From Rhizobium metallidurans (GTDB lineage: Bacteria > Pseudomonadota > Alphaproteobacteria > Rhizobiales > Rhizobiaceae), in assembly GCF_014196505.1 (NCBI RefSeq), contig NZ_JACIDW010000022.1, positions 1 through 56,067 of the forward strand: a stretch of 56,067 nucleotides of DNA, read 5' to 3'. The notes beneath the pieces were generated by a model. That model did no database searches. It was not told the origin of the DNA and saw nothing but the letters and a program-made list of their open reading frames with translations. Both the position numbers and the translations under genes were made by a program. Below, one piece after another: positions 32,481 to 41,429 of this stretch (within the stretch, counting starts at the first letter, position 1; each line of letters starts with the position of its first letter).

Positions 32481-34286
32481 TTGACAAATCCCATTCTTTC
32501 GATCTCCAACCTCAACACGGCTTTCCGCGTCGGCGGTGAGTGGCGCAATGTCGTCAACGATGTCAGCTTTGATATCGCCCCGAAGGAAACCGTCGCCGTC
32601 GTCGGCGAGAGCGGTTCGGGCAAAAGCGTCAGCGCCATGTCGATCATGCGGCTTCTGTCGCCCGGCAATTCGCGGGTGACGGGAAAGATCGAGTTCGAGG
32701 GCAAGGACCTCCTGTCCATTCCGCTCGACGGCATGCAGAAAATCCGCGGAAACCGGATCGGCATGATCTTTCAGGAGCCAATGACCTCGCTCAACCCGGT
32801 CCTGAAGATCGGCGAGCAGATCACCGAAGTGCTGCGCCAGCATCGCGGCATGTCGGAAGCGCAGGCACAGGCGGAAGCCGTGCGGCTTCTCGAAAAGGTC
32901 CGTATTCCATCGGCAAAATCGCGCCTCAACGAATATCCGATGAATTTTTCGGGCGGCATGCGCCAGCGCGTCGTCATCGCCATCGCGTTGGCTTGCGATC
33001 CAAAGCTGCTGATCGCCGATGAGCCGACCACCGCGCTCGATGTCACCATCCAGGCGCAGATTCTGGAACTGATCAAGACGCTGCAGGAAGAGGAGGGCAT
33101 GTCGGTCCTCTTCATCACCCACGACATGGGCGTGGTCGCGGAAATCTCCGATCGCACGATCGTCATGTATCGTGGCGAGCAGGTCGAGACCGGCACGACG
33201 CATGATCTCTTCGCCGGCGCCAAACATCCTTACACGTGCGCACTTCTCTCGGCTGTGCCGCAGCTTGGGTCGATGACCGGCAAGGATCGCCCGCTGCGTT
33301 TCCCGCATGTCGATATGGCAACGGGCGAAATCCAGCCGGTCAAGCCGACCGAGGATACCGTCAAGCGCGATGCGCCGCCGATCCTCAAGGTCGATAACCT
33401 GATCACCCGCTTCCCCGTAAAGCAGGGTTTTCTGCGCAAGACGATCGGCCGCATCCATGCCGTTGAAGGCGTGTCGCTCGAGCTTCGTCAGGGCGAAACC
33501 CTGTCGCTGGTCGGCGAAAGCGGTTGTGGCAAGTCGACGACTGGTCGCTCGATCATCCGCCTCACCGATCCGGTGTCCGGCGAAGTTCAGATCGACGGCA
33601 AGAACGTGCTGAAGGCCGGCAAGTCGGAACTGACGGATATCCGCCGCGAAGCGCAGATGATCTTTCAGGATCCGTTCGAAAGCCTGAACCCGCGTATCCG
33701 CGTCGGTCAGGCGATCGCCGAACCGATCATCACCCACGGTCTGGTCAAGGCATCGGATGCCCGTCAGCGTGTTGGCGAGTTGCTGGAACGCGTCGGCCTG
33801 TCCGCATCGATGGCGGATCGGTTCCCGCACGAGTTTTCTGGTGGTCAGCGCCAGCGTGTCTGCATCGCCCGCGCACTGGCGCTGGAACCAAAACTGCTGA
33901 TCGCCGACGAATCCGTCTCGGCGCTCGATGTGTCGGTGAAGGCGCAGGTCATCAACCTGATGCTCGACCTGCAGGAAAAATACGGCCTCGGTTACCTGTT
34001 CATCAGCCATGACATGGCCGTTGTCGAACGGATCAGCCACCGTGTCGCGGTCATGTATCTCGGCGAAATCGTCGAGATCGGCCCGCGTCAGGCCGTTTTC
34101 GAAAACCCGCAGCACGCTTATACCAAACGCCTGATGGCGGCGGTTCCGATCGCCGATCCATCGCGCCGGCAGACGCGCCGTATTTCGAACGATGAGATCA
34201 AGAGCCCCTTCCGTGCCGCTGATTATGTGCCGCCAAAGCGGACCTATGAGGAAGCGGGCGAAGGCCATTTCGTTCAGGTGGCATAG
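32481..34286 (+). CDS. Peptide ABC transporter ATPase, fused two-domain (GsiA/DppDF type)
   Basis: A protein of about 601 residues combining two oligopeptide-type ATPases. Domain 1: Walker A GESGSGKS, signature NFSGGMRQRV, Walker B LLIADEPTTALDV, then HPYTCALLSAVP. Domain 2: GESGCGKSTT, EFSGGQRQRVCIARAL, LLIADESVSALDV with Ser in place of the usual Pro, and AYTKRLMAAVP. The fusion is typical of GsiA and of many rhizobial dipeptide/glutathione importers. The start is uncertain: TTG at 32481 has GAGGG before it; a GTG at 32466 is also open. Its membrane partners are missing in this window apart from the permease tail upstream, so it is probably an orphan unless it serves another transporter. 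Confidence 0.88.
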   Translation: MTNPILSISNLNTAFRVGGEWRNVVNDVSFDIAPKETVAVVGESGSGKSVSAMSIMRLLSPGNSRVTGKIEFEGKDLLSIPLDGMQKIRGNRIGMIFQEPMTSLNPVLKIGEQITEVLRQHRGMSEAQAQAEAVRLLEKVRIPSAKSRLNEYPMNFSGGMRQRVVIAIALACDPKLLIADEPTTALDVTIQAQILELIKTLQEEEGMSVLFITHDMGVVAEISDRTIVMYRGEQVETGTTHDLFAGAKHPYTCALLSAVPQLGSMTGKDRPLRFPHVDMATGEIQPVKPTEDTVKRDAPPILKVDNLITRFPVKQGFLRKTIGRIHAVEGVSLELRQGETLSLVGESGCGKSTTGRSIIRLTDPVSGEVQIDGKNVLKAGKSELTDIRREAQMIFQDPFESLNPRIRVGQAIAEPIITHGLVKASDARQRVGELLERVGLSASMADRFPHEFSGGQRQRVCIARALALEPKLLIADESVSALDVSVKAQVINLMLDLQEKYGLGYLFISHDMAVVERISHRVAVMYLGEIVEIGPRQAVFENPQHAYTKRLMAAVPIADPSRRQTRRISNDEIKSPFRAADYVPPKRTYEEAGEGHFVQVA

Positions 34287-34297
34287 GGACCTACGCG

Positions 34298-34490
34298 ATG
34301 ACCGTCACATTCGGGTCTATCAACGTCGACTTCCTTTACGAGGTCGAGCAAATGTCCAAGCGGGCCGAGCGCCATTTTCCAGGGGATTTGTACCGAAGCT
34401 GCGGGAAAGGGCGCCAATCTGGCACTGGCAGCCGCCCGCGATGGTGCTGGCGTGATCATGGTCGATGCCGTCTTCAACGATAGCCTCTCA
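34298..34490 (+). pseudogene. Ribokinase (PfkB family) N-terminal fragment
   Basis: The frame from ATG 34298 reads MTVTFGSINVDFLYEVEQMS, matching the start of ribokinases. After a frameshift near 34380 another frame reads EAAGKGANLALAAARDGAGV and VIMVDAVFND, the substrate-binding 'GGKGANQA' region with the first Gly replaced. The remainder of the kinase is absent. It is a decayed gene. Confidence 0.7.
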
Positions 34491-34547
34491 GCTAAAGTGT
34501 GTTGCCGCAGGTTCGATCCCGCTCAAGACCTAACGTACACATAGAAC

Positions 34548-34892
34548 CTACCGCAGTTCCTCCCAAAGATAATCGACAAGGGCTGCCACGCGCCGGCTGC
34601 CTCGGGTATGCGCGGCGTAAAGGTCCACTTGGCCAGCCATGAAATCATCGAGTACGGTTTCAAGGATGCCGGACCTTGACGTTGATCGCTTTGTCCCGAT
34701 GCTTGAAAGGCCAGACGGCCAATGGTGCCCCGGCCGGTCCAGGATAAGGCAGTTGTGCTCCAAGAGCTCATCGGGATGTTTCGGTCGGCCCATGCGATCC
34801 CAGTGTGCCGGAGCGGCGCAGATGCGCCTTCGCCCACCGTAAGGTGCAATTTGATCCTTCGGCCCGCACACGGCAGATCGGTGATAATCCAA
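34548..34892 (-). pseudogene. LysR-type regulator C-terminal fragment
   Basis: The minus-strand frame contains RRRICAAPAHWDRMGRPKHP and DELLEHNCLILDRPG, a hallmark of LysR substrate-binding domains, and ends with GQVDLYAAHTRGSRRVAALVDYLWEEL. About 45 residues normally present between those two blocks are missing, and there is no helix-turn-helix part upstream. It is therefore an internally deleted remnant. It points away from the catabolic island and is not likely to regulate it. Confidence 0.65.
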
Positions 34893-34991
34893 GCATAGCG
34901 ACTATGAATACGATGGGAGGTTCATTGATAGCATCTCCAGCAAAAACATCCACGCCACGGATAGACCCGGCATTCACACACCTTCGCAAAA

Positions 34992-35001
34992 GTGTCGACA
35001 C
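34992..35001. promoter_or_regulatory. GTGTCGACAC operator before the flavoprotein gene
   Basis: This perfect 10-bp palindrome lies 61 bp before the first gene of the catabolic island. The same motif is found before acoA/SDR, before the regulator gene and before the binding-protein gene, and its best match is AAAGTGTCGACACTTT. It is the probable binding site of the island's FCD/GntR regulator. Confidence 0.65.
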
Positions 35002-35006
35002 ATTAG

Positions 35007-35036
35007 TAGACAGATCGCTTTTTGCTGATCTATAGT
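35007..35036 (+). promoter_or_regulatory. Probable promoter of the flavoprotein operon
   Basis: TAGACA (35007-35012) and TATAGT (35031-35036) fit sigma-70-type boxes with an 18-nt spacer. The operator palindrome ends 5 bp before the -35 box, so a bound regulator could block or recruit polymerase. The start codon follows 25 bp after the -10. Confidence 0.5.
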
Positions 35037-35061
35037 GCCTCATCGCATAAGGGGAACAAGA

Positions 35062-36663
35062 ATGGACGCATACGACGTCATCGTGATCGGGACCGGATCA
35101 GCCGCATGTTCGGCGGCGCTTCGCGCGGCTAAGGGCGGGCTTCGTGTCCTCGCGATCGAGAAGAGCGCCAAGCTTGGTGGGACGTCCGCCATGTCCGGAT
35201 CCGGGGTCTGGATACCAGCAAACCATATTGCGGCGGCGCAAGGTGTATCCGATAGCAAGAAGGAAGCACTCGACTATCTGCTCGCCGTCGCACCGCCGGG
35301 CTGGGCGGACAAGGAGGTGGACCGATATCGCGCCTTCGTCGAAAACGCTCCCTCGACGTTGAAATTTATCTCCGACAATACGCCGATCGAGTTTCGGCTG
35401 ATCGACGAGCCGGATCCTTATGTCGAGGCTTCCGGCGGCAAGAAATACGGACGCATGCTGTCACCGATGCCCCTAAGCCGAAGGCTGGTCGGCAAATATG
35501 CCGGCAAGATGCGACGCTCCACCTTGCCGCATGTGTTCACCTACCAGGAAAACGTCAATCTCGATCTCTACCATCGCCCTTTCCAAGCGATTTTCAAGAT
35601 GTGGCCGAAGCTGGTCTGGCGCTGGCTGAACAATGCCGGCGCGCAGGGGACCGCGTTGATGACCGGCCTGGTCAAGGGCTGTCTTGACGCTGGCGTCACA
35701 TTTCGGCTGGCGACGCGGGCGCTCAGTCTCGTTCAGGACGACAGCGGACGCATCGTCGGCGTCGAGGTAGAAAGTGCCGGAGGGCGCGAAACCCTTACGG
35801 CAAATCGTGGTGTCGTGATTGCCTCCGGCGGCTTCGAATGGAACAAGGAAATGCGCGAGCGCCATTTCCCGGGTCCGCTCGACCGTATCGGAACGCCGAT
35901 GAGCAACGAGGGCGATGGGCAGCGAATGGCGCAAGCCGCCGGCGCGCAGCTCGACAACATGGACCAGGCGAATGTTTACGTCTGCCTGCCGACGCGCTAC
36001 GAAGGCAAGCGCTACGGCCTGCCAATCAACTTCCTCTACGAACCGCATTCGATCGTCGTCAATCGTCACGGCAAGCGTTTCGTCAGCGAGGCGCATTTCA
36101 ACATCGGCGAGGCTCTCGACAAGCGCGATGCGGACGGCAATCCGATAAACCTGCCGTGCTACCTCGTGGGCGATCATCGCTTTCTCCAGTCCTCCTTCAC
36201 CTTCCGCTGGTATGCCTCCTACGAGCGGGGTTGGGTGAAGAAGGCCGATACGATCGAGGAACTCGCAGTCAAGCTTGGCCTGCCCGCCGAGGACTTGAAG
36301 GCTTCGATCGCTCGCTGGAATTCTTTCTGCGCCAAAGGAATCGACGAGGATTTCCATCGCGGTGAACCGGCATGGGAACGCAAGAAAGATGGCGGCAAGG
36401 TTCGCCTTTATCCAATCGATAAGGGCCCTTATGTCGGCCTGTCGGTCAACCGGTCGATCATCGGCACGAAGGGCGGCGCTCGCACGAACGAATTCGGCCA
36501 GGTCTTACGCGAAGACGGCTCGATCATCCCCGGCCTCTATGCCGCGGGCCTGGCAATGTCCAATCCGATCGGCACGCGGGCGGTCGGAGCCGGTACGACA
36601 CTCGGCCCCAACCTGACGTGGGGCTTTATTTCGGCCGAAACGATCCTCAGGCAGAACCAGTAG
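35062..36663 (+). CDS. FAD-dependent oxidoreductase (fumarate reductase/ketosteroid dehydrogenase-like)
   Basis: A 533-residue cytoplasmic flavoprotein of the FAD_binding_2 family. The FAD-binding start is DVIVIGTGSAACSAALRAAKGG with LAIEKSAKLGGTSAMSGSG. GVVIASGGFEWNKEMRERHFPG and a C-terminal GLYAAGLAMSNPIGTRAVGAGTTLGP complete the fold. Members reduce or dehydrogenate C=C bonds next to carbonyl groups (fumarate reductase, 3-ketosteroid dehydrogenase, tricarballylate dehydrogenase). The substrate here is unknown. The AAGGGGAAC ribosome site supports ATG 35062. It is the first gene of a plus-strand operon that runs to the cobalamin-binding protein. Confidence 0.85.
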   Translation: MDAYDVIVIGTGSAACSAALRAAKGGLRVLAIEKSAKLGGTSAMSGSGVWIPANHIAAAQGVSDSKKEALDYLLAVAPPGWADKEVDRYRAFVENAPSTLKFISDNTPIEFRLIDEPDPYVEASGGKKYGRMLSPMPLSRRLVGKYAGKMRRSTLPHVFTYQENVNLDLYHRPFQAIFKMWPKLVWRWLNNAGAQGTALMTGLVKGCLDAGVTFRLATRALSLVQDDSGRIVGVEVESAGGRETLTANRGVVIASGGFEWNKEMRERHFPGPLDRIGTPMSNEGDGQRMAQAAGAQLDNMDQANVYVCLPTRYEGKRYGLPINFLYEPHSIVVNRHGKRFVSEAHFNIGEALDKRDADGNPINLPCYLVGDHRFLQSSFTFRWYASYERGWVKKADTIEELAVKLGLPAEDLKASIARWNSFCAKGIDEDFHRGEPAWERKKDGGKVRLYPIDKGPYVGLSVNRSIIGTKGGARTNEFGQVLREDGSIIPGLYAAGLAMSNPIGTRAVGAGTTLGPNLTWGFISAETILRQNQ

Positions 36664-36703
36664 CCTGCGAGCTGCCTGCCGCATCATAAAGGAAAGGAAC
36701 AAC

Positions 36704-37237
36704 ATGGAAGACGCAACGAAATCGGATCTGCCCGCGGGGGTCCATGTCTCGGGTCCGGATCAGCGGGAAAGCTACTGGCAGCCGGTGCCCGCCAACGGTC
36801 ATGTCGATGTGGCGCTTGCGCCGCATATCATCCCGATGGAGTCTCCCTTCGGCATGGGAACGCAGTCGGTAGCACCTGGCGGCTACGTGCGGGAGCACAC
36901 CCATGACCGAAATGAAGAGGCCGTTTACATCATCGAGGGCCACGGCCGGGCGGTGATCGACGGGAAGGAATTTCCGCTCGTGCCGGACACCGCGATCTTT
37001 CTTCCCAGGAATGTCCGCCACATGTTCATCAATGATGGCGATACCCGCCTGCGCTGGGTCTGGCTCATCGTGCCGAATGGTCTTGAGGATTTCTTTCGCC
37101 AGATCGGCAAGCCGCGCACACTCGGCGATCGTGTGCCGTCGAATTTCCCCCGCCCGGAAAACGTGCTCGAGATCGAGCGGCAGACGGTGTTCGGCGCCGA
37201 TCTGAAGGATAAGTTCGATCCGTTGAAGCGGGGCTGA
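36704..37237 (+). CDS. Cupin-domain protein
   Basis: A 177-residue protein with one cupin fold. Motif 1 is seen as GGYVREHTHDRNEEAVYIIEG, with the metal ligands H..H and E, and motif 2 as PRNVRHMFINDG with the last His. A metal-dependent isomerase, dioxygenase or binding protein is possible; single cupins of this kind often sit in catabolic operons. Its N-terminal 40 residues are outside the cupin. It lies 40 bp after the flavoprotein gene and 5 bp before the dehydrogenase gene. Function not assigned. Confidence 0.8.
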   Translation: MEDATKSDLPAGVHVSGPDQRESYWQPVPANGHVDVALAPHIIPMESPFGMGTQSVAPGGYVREHTHDRNEEAVYIIEGHGRAVIDGKEFPLVPDTAIFLPRNVRHMFINDGDTRLRWVWLIVPNGLEDFFRQIGKPRTLGDRVPSNFPRPENVLEIERQTVFGADLKDKFDPLKRG

Positions 37238-37242
37238 CCGTC

Positions 37243-38034
37243 ATGGCATCGATCGAGCCAGTCACCGTCGGATTGATCGGCTTCGGCGCTTTGGCCAAAC
37301 AGGTGATGGCCGCCTTTGAGACAAGCGCGGTCCGGTGGGTGGTGCTGCTTCGCGAAGGTTCGTCCGCCAGCCCACCTGCGCCGACGGCGATCGTGAAAAG
37401 CGTTGGCGAGATGCTTGCGGCGCACCCTCGCGTCGTCATCGAGGCGGCCGGCCAGCGTAGTGTCGCGGCCTATGTGCCGCAGTTGCTACGGGCAGGTGTT
37501 CCTGTTGTCATCGCCTCCATCGGGGCGCTTGCCGAGCCCGAGACCGCGCAGGCGGTCGGAGAGGCGCGTGCAGCCTCCGGCGCGCGGCTGGTCATCCCCT
37601 CGGGCGCGATCGGTGGCCTCGATTATCTCGCCGCGGTCTCGATCCTTCCCGACACGACGATAAACTACCGGCTGAAGAAGCCTGTGGCAGCCTGGCGTGC
37701 GGAACTCGACGCGCTTGGTCTGACGGATGTTGTCGGCCCCGTTACCCTGTTCGAAGGCAGCCCGTCCGAGGCGGCGAAGCTCTATCCAAAAAACACCAAT
37801 GCGGCGTTCACGGCGGCCCTTATCGCCCATCCTACCGCGATTTCCGTGGCCGTCGTCGCTGATCCGGGCCTAACAAGCAATATCCACGAGATCGAGGTCA
37901 GGAGCAGCGCCGGCGAAGCGCTGTTCCGCTTCGCCAATGCGCCCGCGCCCGATAATCCAAAGACGTCCGTCGTCACCGGCCTCAGTTTGGCGGCGGCCGC
38001 GCGAGACCTGCTGGAAAGCAAAGGGAGACCGTAA
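37243..38034 (+). CDS. Aspartate dehydrogenase-like NAD(P)-dependent enzyme
   Basis: A 263-residue protein matching the L-aspartate dehydrogenase (NadX) family. It has a nucleotide-binding start VGLIGFGALAKQVMAAF, then VIASIGALAEPET, IPSGAIGGLDYLAA, the catalytic-region KKPVAAW, YPKNTNAAFTAAL and a final PDNPKTS. The family oxidatively deaminates aspartate to iminoaspartate; in catabolic clusters relatives may act on other amino acids. There is no NadA/NadC gene nearby, so an NAD-biosynthesis role is less likely than a place in this pathway. It overlaps the next gene by one base, which indicates coupled translation. Confidence 0.8.
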   Translation: MASIEPVTVGLIGFGALAKQVMAAFETSAVRWVVLLREGSSASPPAPTAIVKSVGEMLAAHPRVVIEAAGQRSVAAYVPQLLRAGVPVVIASIGALAEPETAQAVGEARAASGARLVIPSGAIGGLDYLAAVSILPDTTINYRLKKPVAAWRAELDALGLTDVVGPVTLFEGSPSEAAKLYPKNTNAAFTAALIAHPTAISVAVVADPGLTSNIHEIEVRSSAGEALFRFANAPAPDNPKTSVVTGLSLAAAARDLLESKGRP

Positions 38035-38831
38035 TGCCCTTCTTCGTCGCGCCCGACGGTTGCCGTATCCATTACGAGACCTTCGGTGACCATGGCCCGC
38101 CGGTCATGCTGATCCCCGGCCTTGGCGGCGACGGCCGCTTCTGGAACGGGGTGGTCGAGGAATTGCAACGCCACTTCCGGCTGACGGTGGTGGATCACCG
38201 CGGAGCGGGGCGCAGCGACCGGCCAGAAGGCAGCTATTCGATCGGTCGGATATCGGCGGATTTCGCCGCCATCGCCGCCGCACAGGGCGAGCCGGTTCAC
38301 ATCGTCGGCCACTCGACCGGTGGGGCGATCGCCCAGACGTTGGCGCTCGACCATCCGGGCGTCGGACTGAGTTTTACGATCAGCAGCTCATGGGCGCGGG
38401 CAGACGAACGCTTCCGTATGCTATTCATTGCGCGCGCGGAGCTTCTGGAGGCGGGGCTTGCGGAAAGCTACCAGCGTATGACGCACGTGTTCGGCCACGA
38501 GGCTGAGTATCTAGACGCTCATGCCGAACGCTTCGAAACTGCCGTGAAGGCGGCGCCGGCAACGCTTTCGCCGCTCGACGTCACCGCCGGACGGGTGCGG
38601 ATGTTGCTCGACCATGACCGGTTGGTTGATCTGCCGCGGATAGACCGCCCCGTCCACGTCATCGCTGCTGATGCCGATATCCTGACGCCGCCATATCTGT
38701 CGCAGGCGGTTTCGGAAGCAATCCCCGGTTCGCAGTTCACGATGCTGACCGGAGCGCATTTCCATCCGAAGGACCGGCCCCGGCAGTTCGCCGAAACGAT
38801 CCGCCACTTCATCGAAAAAGTCCGGACATGA
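38034..38831 (+). CDS. Alpha/beta-fold hydrolase
   Basis: A 265-residue hydrolase. It has the oxyanion region VMLIPGLGGDGRFW, the VVDHRGAGRSDRP turn, the nucleophile elbow GHSTGG (Ser), an acidic residue around IAADADILTP and a late His in GAHFHPKDRP. It resembles the enol-lactone-hydrolase/RutD type in size and motifs and would hydrolyse an ester, lactone or carbamate. Its substrate in the pathway is unknown. It overlaps the upstream gene by one base and the downstream gene by 4 bases, so it lies inside a tight operon. Confidence 0.85.
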   Translation: MPFFVAPDGCRIHYETFGDHGPPVMLIPGLGGDGRFWNGVVEELQRHFRLTVVDHRGAGRSDRPEGSYSIGRISADFAAIAAAQGEPVHIVGHSTGGAIAQTLALDHPGVGLSFTISSSWARADERFRMLFIARAELLEAGLAESYQRMTHVFGHEAEYLDAHAERFETAVKAAPATLSPLDVTAGRVRMLLDHDRLVDLPRIDRPVHVIAADADILTPPYLSQAVSEAIPGSQFTMLTGAHFHPKDRPRQFAETIRHFIEKVRT

Positions 38832-40567
38832 CGGAAACAATCGCCCCCAAACTTACCGATCCCCAGCTGCGGGCCGGCCGGGAACTCCTGAACGCAGGCC
38901 GTGATATGGCGCGCATCTGGCGGCTGGGGACGTGCATGTTCCTCGCCGAAACCGGCGTCGGTTCCGAAGCTGCGTGGAAGACGCGCTGCGCCGCCGAAGG
39001 GCGCGTGATGCAGCACGCCCATATCGGCTTTCGCGACGTGAACCGCACGATCGAGGCTATCCGCACGGTTCATGAGACCTGTGCGAGGTCGGGCGTCACG
39101 GTAGATCGTTTCGGCATCACGCTGGACTGGTCGATGGGCTATCCGGAAGCCATGCGCGCCAAGGCATCTCGCGGGACAGGTATCGTGCTCAGCGGACCGG
39201 AGGACTTCGCCCGCATTACAAACGCCGCGCCTGCGGCCGCCCACTTTGGCGACTTCATGCTTGGCCTGCCGGGCGCGGTCGAGAATACCCGCGCCGCGAT
39301 TGCTGCGGGAGCGACTGCGATCGGAAATCTCGGCCAGTATTTCACCTTCCGCCTTCCTTACTGGGACGACGATGTCGCAACCACAGAGGCGACCGTCACG
39401 GCGCTCGGGCTAATTGCTGCGCAGGACGAGACGATCCTTGTCCATTCGAACCTCGACGACGGCTTTGCCGGCCTCTTCATCGACATGGCTTGCGCACTCG
39501 GCATGGTCGTCATCGAGAAATATATCGTCGAAGACCTCATCGGCGCCCGGGTTTCGCATTGCTATGGGCATCACTTCAGCGATCCGCTGTCGCGCGCGGC
39601 ATTCCATGCCGCCCTCGCTCGGGTCAATGATGCACCCGGCACGATGATCTTCGGCAATACCGTCGCATATCAGTCGACGCCGGCGGGGAACTACGCCAGC
39701 CTCTCCAGCTATCTCATGGCCGATATATTGGCACTGGGGCGCTGGCCTTCGGGCCATGCCATCAATCCCGTCCCTGTTACCGAAAACCAGCGCATTCCCG
39801 ATGTCGACGAGATCATCGACGCGCAGACCTTCGCCAGCCGCCTTGCATACCACGCCCCGTTCTATGTGCCCATTCTCGACTGGTCGACAATCGAGGCCAT
39901 GGCGGACACGCTGGTCGATGGCGGTCGCCGTTTCGCGGCAACGGTGCTGGCCGGTCTCGCCGACCGCGGCGTCGATACCAGAGACCCGGCCGCGTTGATG
40001 CTCGCCATCCGCCGCATGGGGCCGAAGACAATGGAACTGCTGTTCGGGCCCGGTGCGGAGACGTCGCGCGGGCGGCAACCACTCATCCATGCGGAGTGGG
40101 CGCGCGAGCTCAATCACAAGGCTGCGGAATGGGTGGCCGCGCAGCCACCGCTCAATGTCCCTGTCGCGCCGCTCGTCTGCATCGGGACGACTGACGTGCA
40201 TGAGCACGGAAAGTATCTGGTGGAACAGGCGCTTGAGGGACTAGGGGTTGGCATCGTCGATGCCGGAGTGGCCGTTGATCCCGAAACCCTTGTCAAGCAC
40301 GCGAAGGAGACTGGTGCCGGCGTCATCGCCATCAGCACCTACAACGGCGTCGCGCTGTCTTACGCGACGGCGGTCAAGACGGTCATGGCGTCCCATGGCA
40401 TGGACCTGCCGGTTCTGGTCGGCGGACGGCTGAACGAGATACCGAAGGACTCGAATTCCGGTCTTCCGGTAGATGTGCGATCCGATCTCGCAGGCGCGGG
40501 CTTCCTGCCCTGCGGGGACCTGGACGAGATGCTGGCCGCGCTGCGCACCACCATCCCGTCCGCCTGA
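38828..40567 (+). CDS. Cobalamin-binding mutase-like protein
   Basis: A 579-residue protein with two parts. The last 125 residues are a B12-binding Rossmann domain. The motif DVHEHG (456-461) fits DxHxxG, the base-off/His-on cobalamin site with H458 as lower ligand, followed by GLGVGIVDAGVAVDPETLV, AISTYNG and VLVGGRLNE. The first 430 residues read like a catalytic barrel (HIGFRDVNRTIEAIRTVHE, GAVENTRAAIAAGATAIGN, TMIFGNTVAYQST). The layout recalls glutamate-mutase-type enzymes in which barrel and B12 domain are fused, but I cannot match the barrel to a named mutase. It may carry out a carbon-skeleton rearrangement or amino shift. It ends the first operon of the island. Confidence 0.7.
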   Translation: MTETIAPKLTDPQLRAGRELLNAGRDMARIWRLGTCMFLAETGVGSEAAWKTRCAAEGRVMQHAHIGFRDVNRTIEAIRTVHETCARSGVTVDRFGITLDWSMGYPEAMRAKASRGTGIVLSGPEDFARITNAAPAAAHFGDFMLGLPGAVENTRAAIAAGATAIGNLGQYFTFRLPYWDDDVATTEATVTALGLIAAQDETILVHSNLDDGFAGLFIDMACALGMVVIEKYIVEDLIGARVSHCYGHHFSDPLSRAAFHAALARVNDAPGTMIFGNTVAYQSTPAGNYASLSSYLMADILALGRWPSGHAINPVPVTENQRIPDVDEIIDAQTFASRLAYHAPFYVPILDWSTIEAMADTLVDGGRRFAATVLAGLADRGVDTRDPAALMLAIRRMGPKTMELLFGPGAETSRGRQPLIHAEWARELNHKAAEWVAAQPPLNVPVAPLVCIGTTDVHEHGKYLVEQALEGLGVGIVDAGVAVDPETLVKHAKETGAGVIAISTYNGVALSYATAVKTVMASHGMDLPVLVGGRLNEIPKDSNSGLPVDVRSDLAGAGFLPCGDLDEMLAALRTTIPSA

Positions 40568-40586
40568 AAGCCTGTCTGGCCGATAT

Positions 40587-41327
40587 CTACCAAGCCGTCA
40601 TCCCGCCATCGACGGTTAGGATGGAACCGGTCGCGTAGGAGGCTTCGTCGCTAGCAAGCCACAGGATCGCCTGAGCGATTTCGTCTGGTTTTGCAACGCG
40701 GTTCATCGGAGCCCGGGCGTTCAGCGCCGCGACGAAGCCATCCGGATCGGTATGCGTCTCGAGTATCCTGTCGAAATAGCTGGACCATGTCGTGCCTGGC
40801 GCCACGGCGTTGACGCGAACTTTCTGCGCCACGTGATCAAGAGCCATCGACCGCGTCAGCGCGGCGACCGCCCCCTTCGATGCCACGTAGGCCGCCCGGT
40901 CGGCCAGCCCGACATTCGCGACGTTCGAGGCAGTGTTGACGACTGCGCCACCGGCCGTCATCAGCGGGATGATGTGCTTCGAGCATAGGAACACGCCCTT
41001 GACGTTGACCGCCATCAGCGCGTCCCAGTCCGCGGCCTCGATCGTCAGGACAGTGCCGCGAATTCCGTAGCCGGCATTGTTGACGAGGATATCGACGCTG
41101 CCGAAAAGCTCGGCGACACGGCTTGCCATTGCTTTGACGGAGGCCTCATCGGAGACATCGGTTTCGACCGCCGCGCCGCCGATCCGCGCCGCGACGCGAT
41201 TGGCGGCCGCGGCATCCCGATCGACGATCATTACCCTCGCGCCTTCGCGCGCGAACAGTTCTGCCGTCGCCTCGCCGATGCCGGCACCCGCGCCCGTAAC
41301 GACAGCCGTCTTCCCCTTCAGTCGCAT
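40587..41327 (-). CDS. Short-chain dehydrogenase/reductase
   Basis: A 246-residue SDR. VVTGAGAGIGEATAELFARE is the cofactor motif, VDRDAA after strand 2 points to NAD(H), NNAGYG and the S..YVASKG catalytic block are intact, and GGMTAW ends the chain. It converts an alcohol to a ketone or the reverse; substrate unknown. The ATG at 41327, after GGAAGAAGGACA, is chosen over a longer frame with no ribosome site. It diverges from the acoA-like gene, and the shared 100-bp gap holds the best copy of the island operator. Confidence 0.85.
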   Translation of the reverse strand: MRLKGKTAVVTGAGAGIGEATAELFAREGARVMIVDRDAAAANRVAARIGGAAVETDVSDEASVKAMASRVAELFGSVDILVNNAGYGIRGTVLTIEAADWDALMAVNVKGVFLCSKHIIPLMTAGGAVVNTASNVANVGLADRAAYVASKGAVAALTRSMALDHVAQKVRVNAVAPGTTWSSYFDRILETHTDPDGFVAALNARAPMNRVAKPDEIAQAILWLASDEASYATGSILTVDGGMTAW

Positions 41328-41375
41328 TGTCCTTCTTCCTTTCCACAGTGGCTGAAATCTATTTTGCAGAAAGGC

Positions 41376-41403
41376 TTGCAAAGTGTCGACACTTTTGTAT
41401 TAA
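41376..41403 (+). promoter_or_regulatory. acoA-side promoter with AAAGTGTCGACACTTT operator
   Basis: TTGCAA (41376-41381) and TATTAA (41398-41403) form a plausible promoter with a 16-nt spacer. The perfect 16-bp palindrome at 41380-41395 fills that spacer, the classic position for a repressor site. The same site lies between the SDR gene and acoA and could control both directions. Confidence 0.65.
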
Positions 41404-41429
41404 ATTTCTCAACGCACTTGGAGGCTCTT

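Noticed and set aside
32454..34268. A 604-codon minus-strand open frame opposite the peptide ATPase
   Set aside because: Antisense of a gene with two complete ATPase motif sets; the high Asp/Arg/His/Leu content is typical of an antisense frame in GC-rich DNA.
34505..34535. GCAGGTTCGATCCCGC-like string resembling a tRNA T-arm
   Set aside because: The stem does not pair properly and no acceptor, D or anticodon arms are found upstream.
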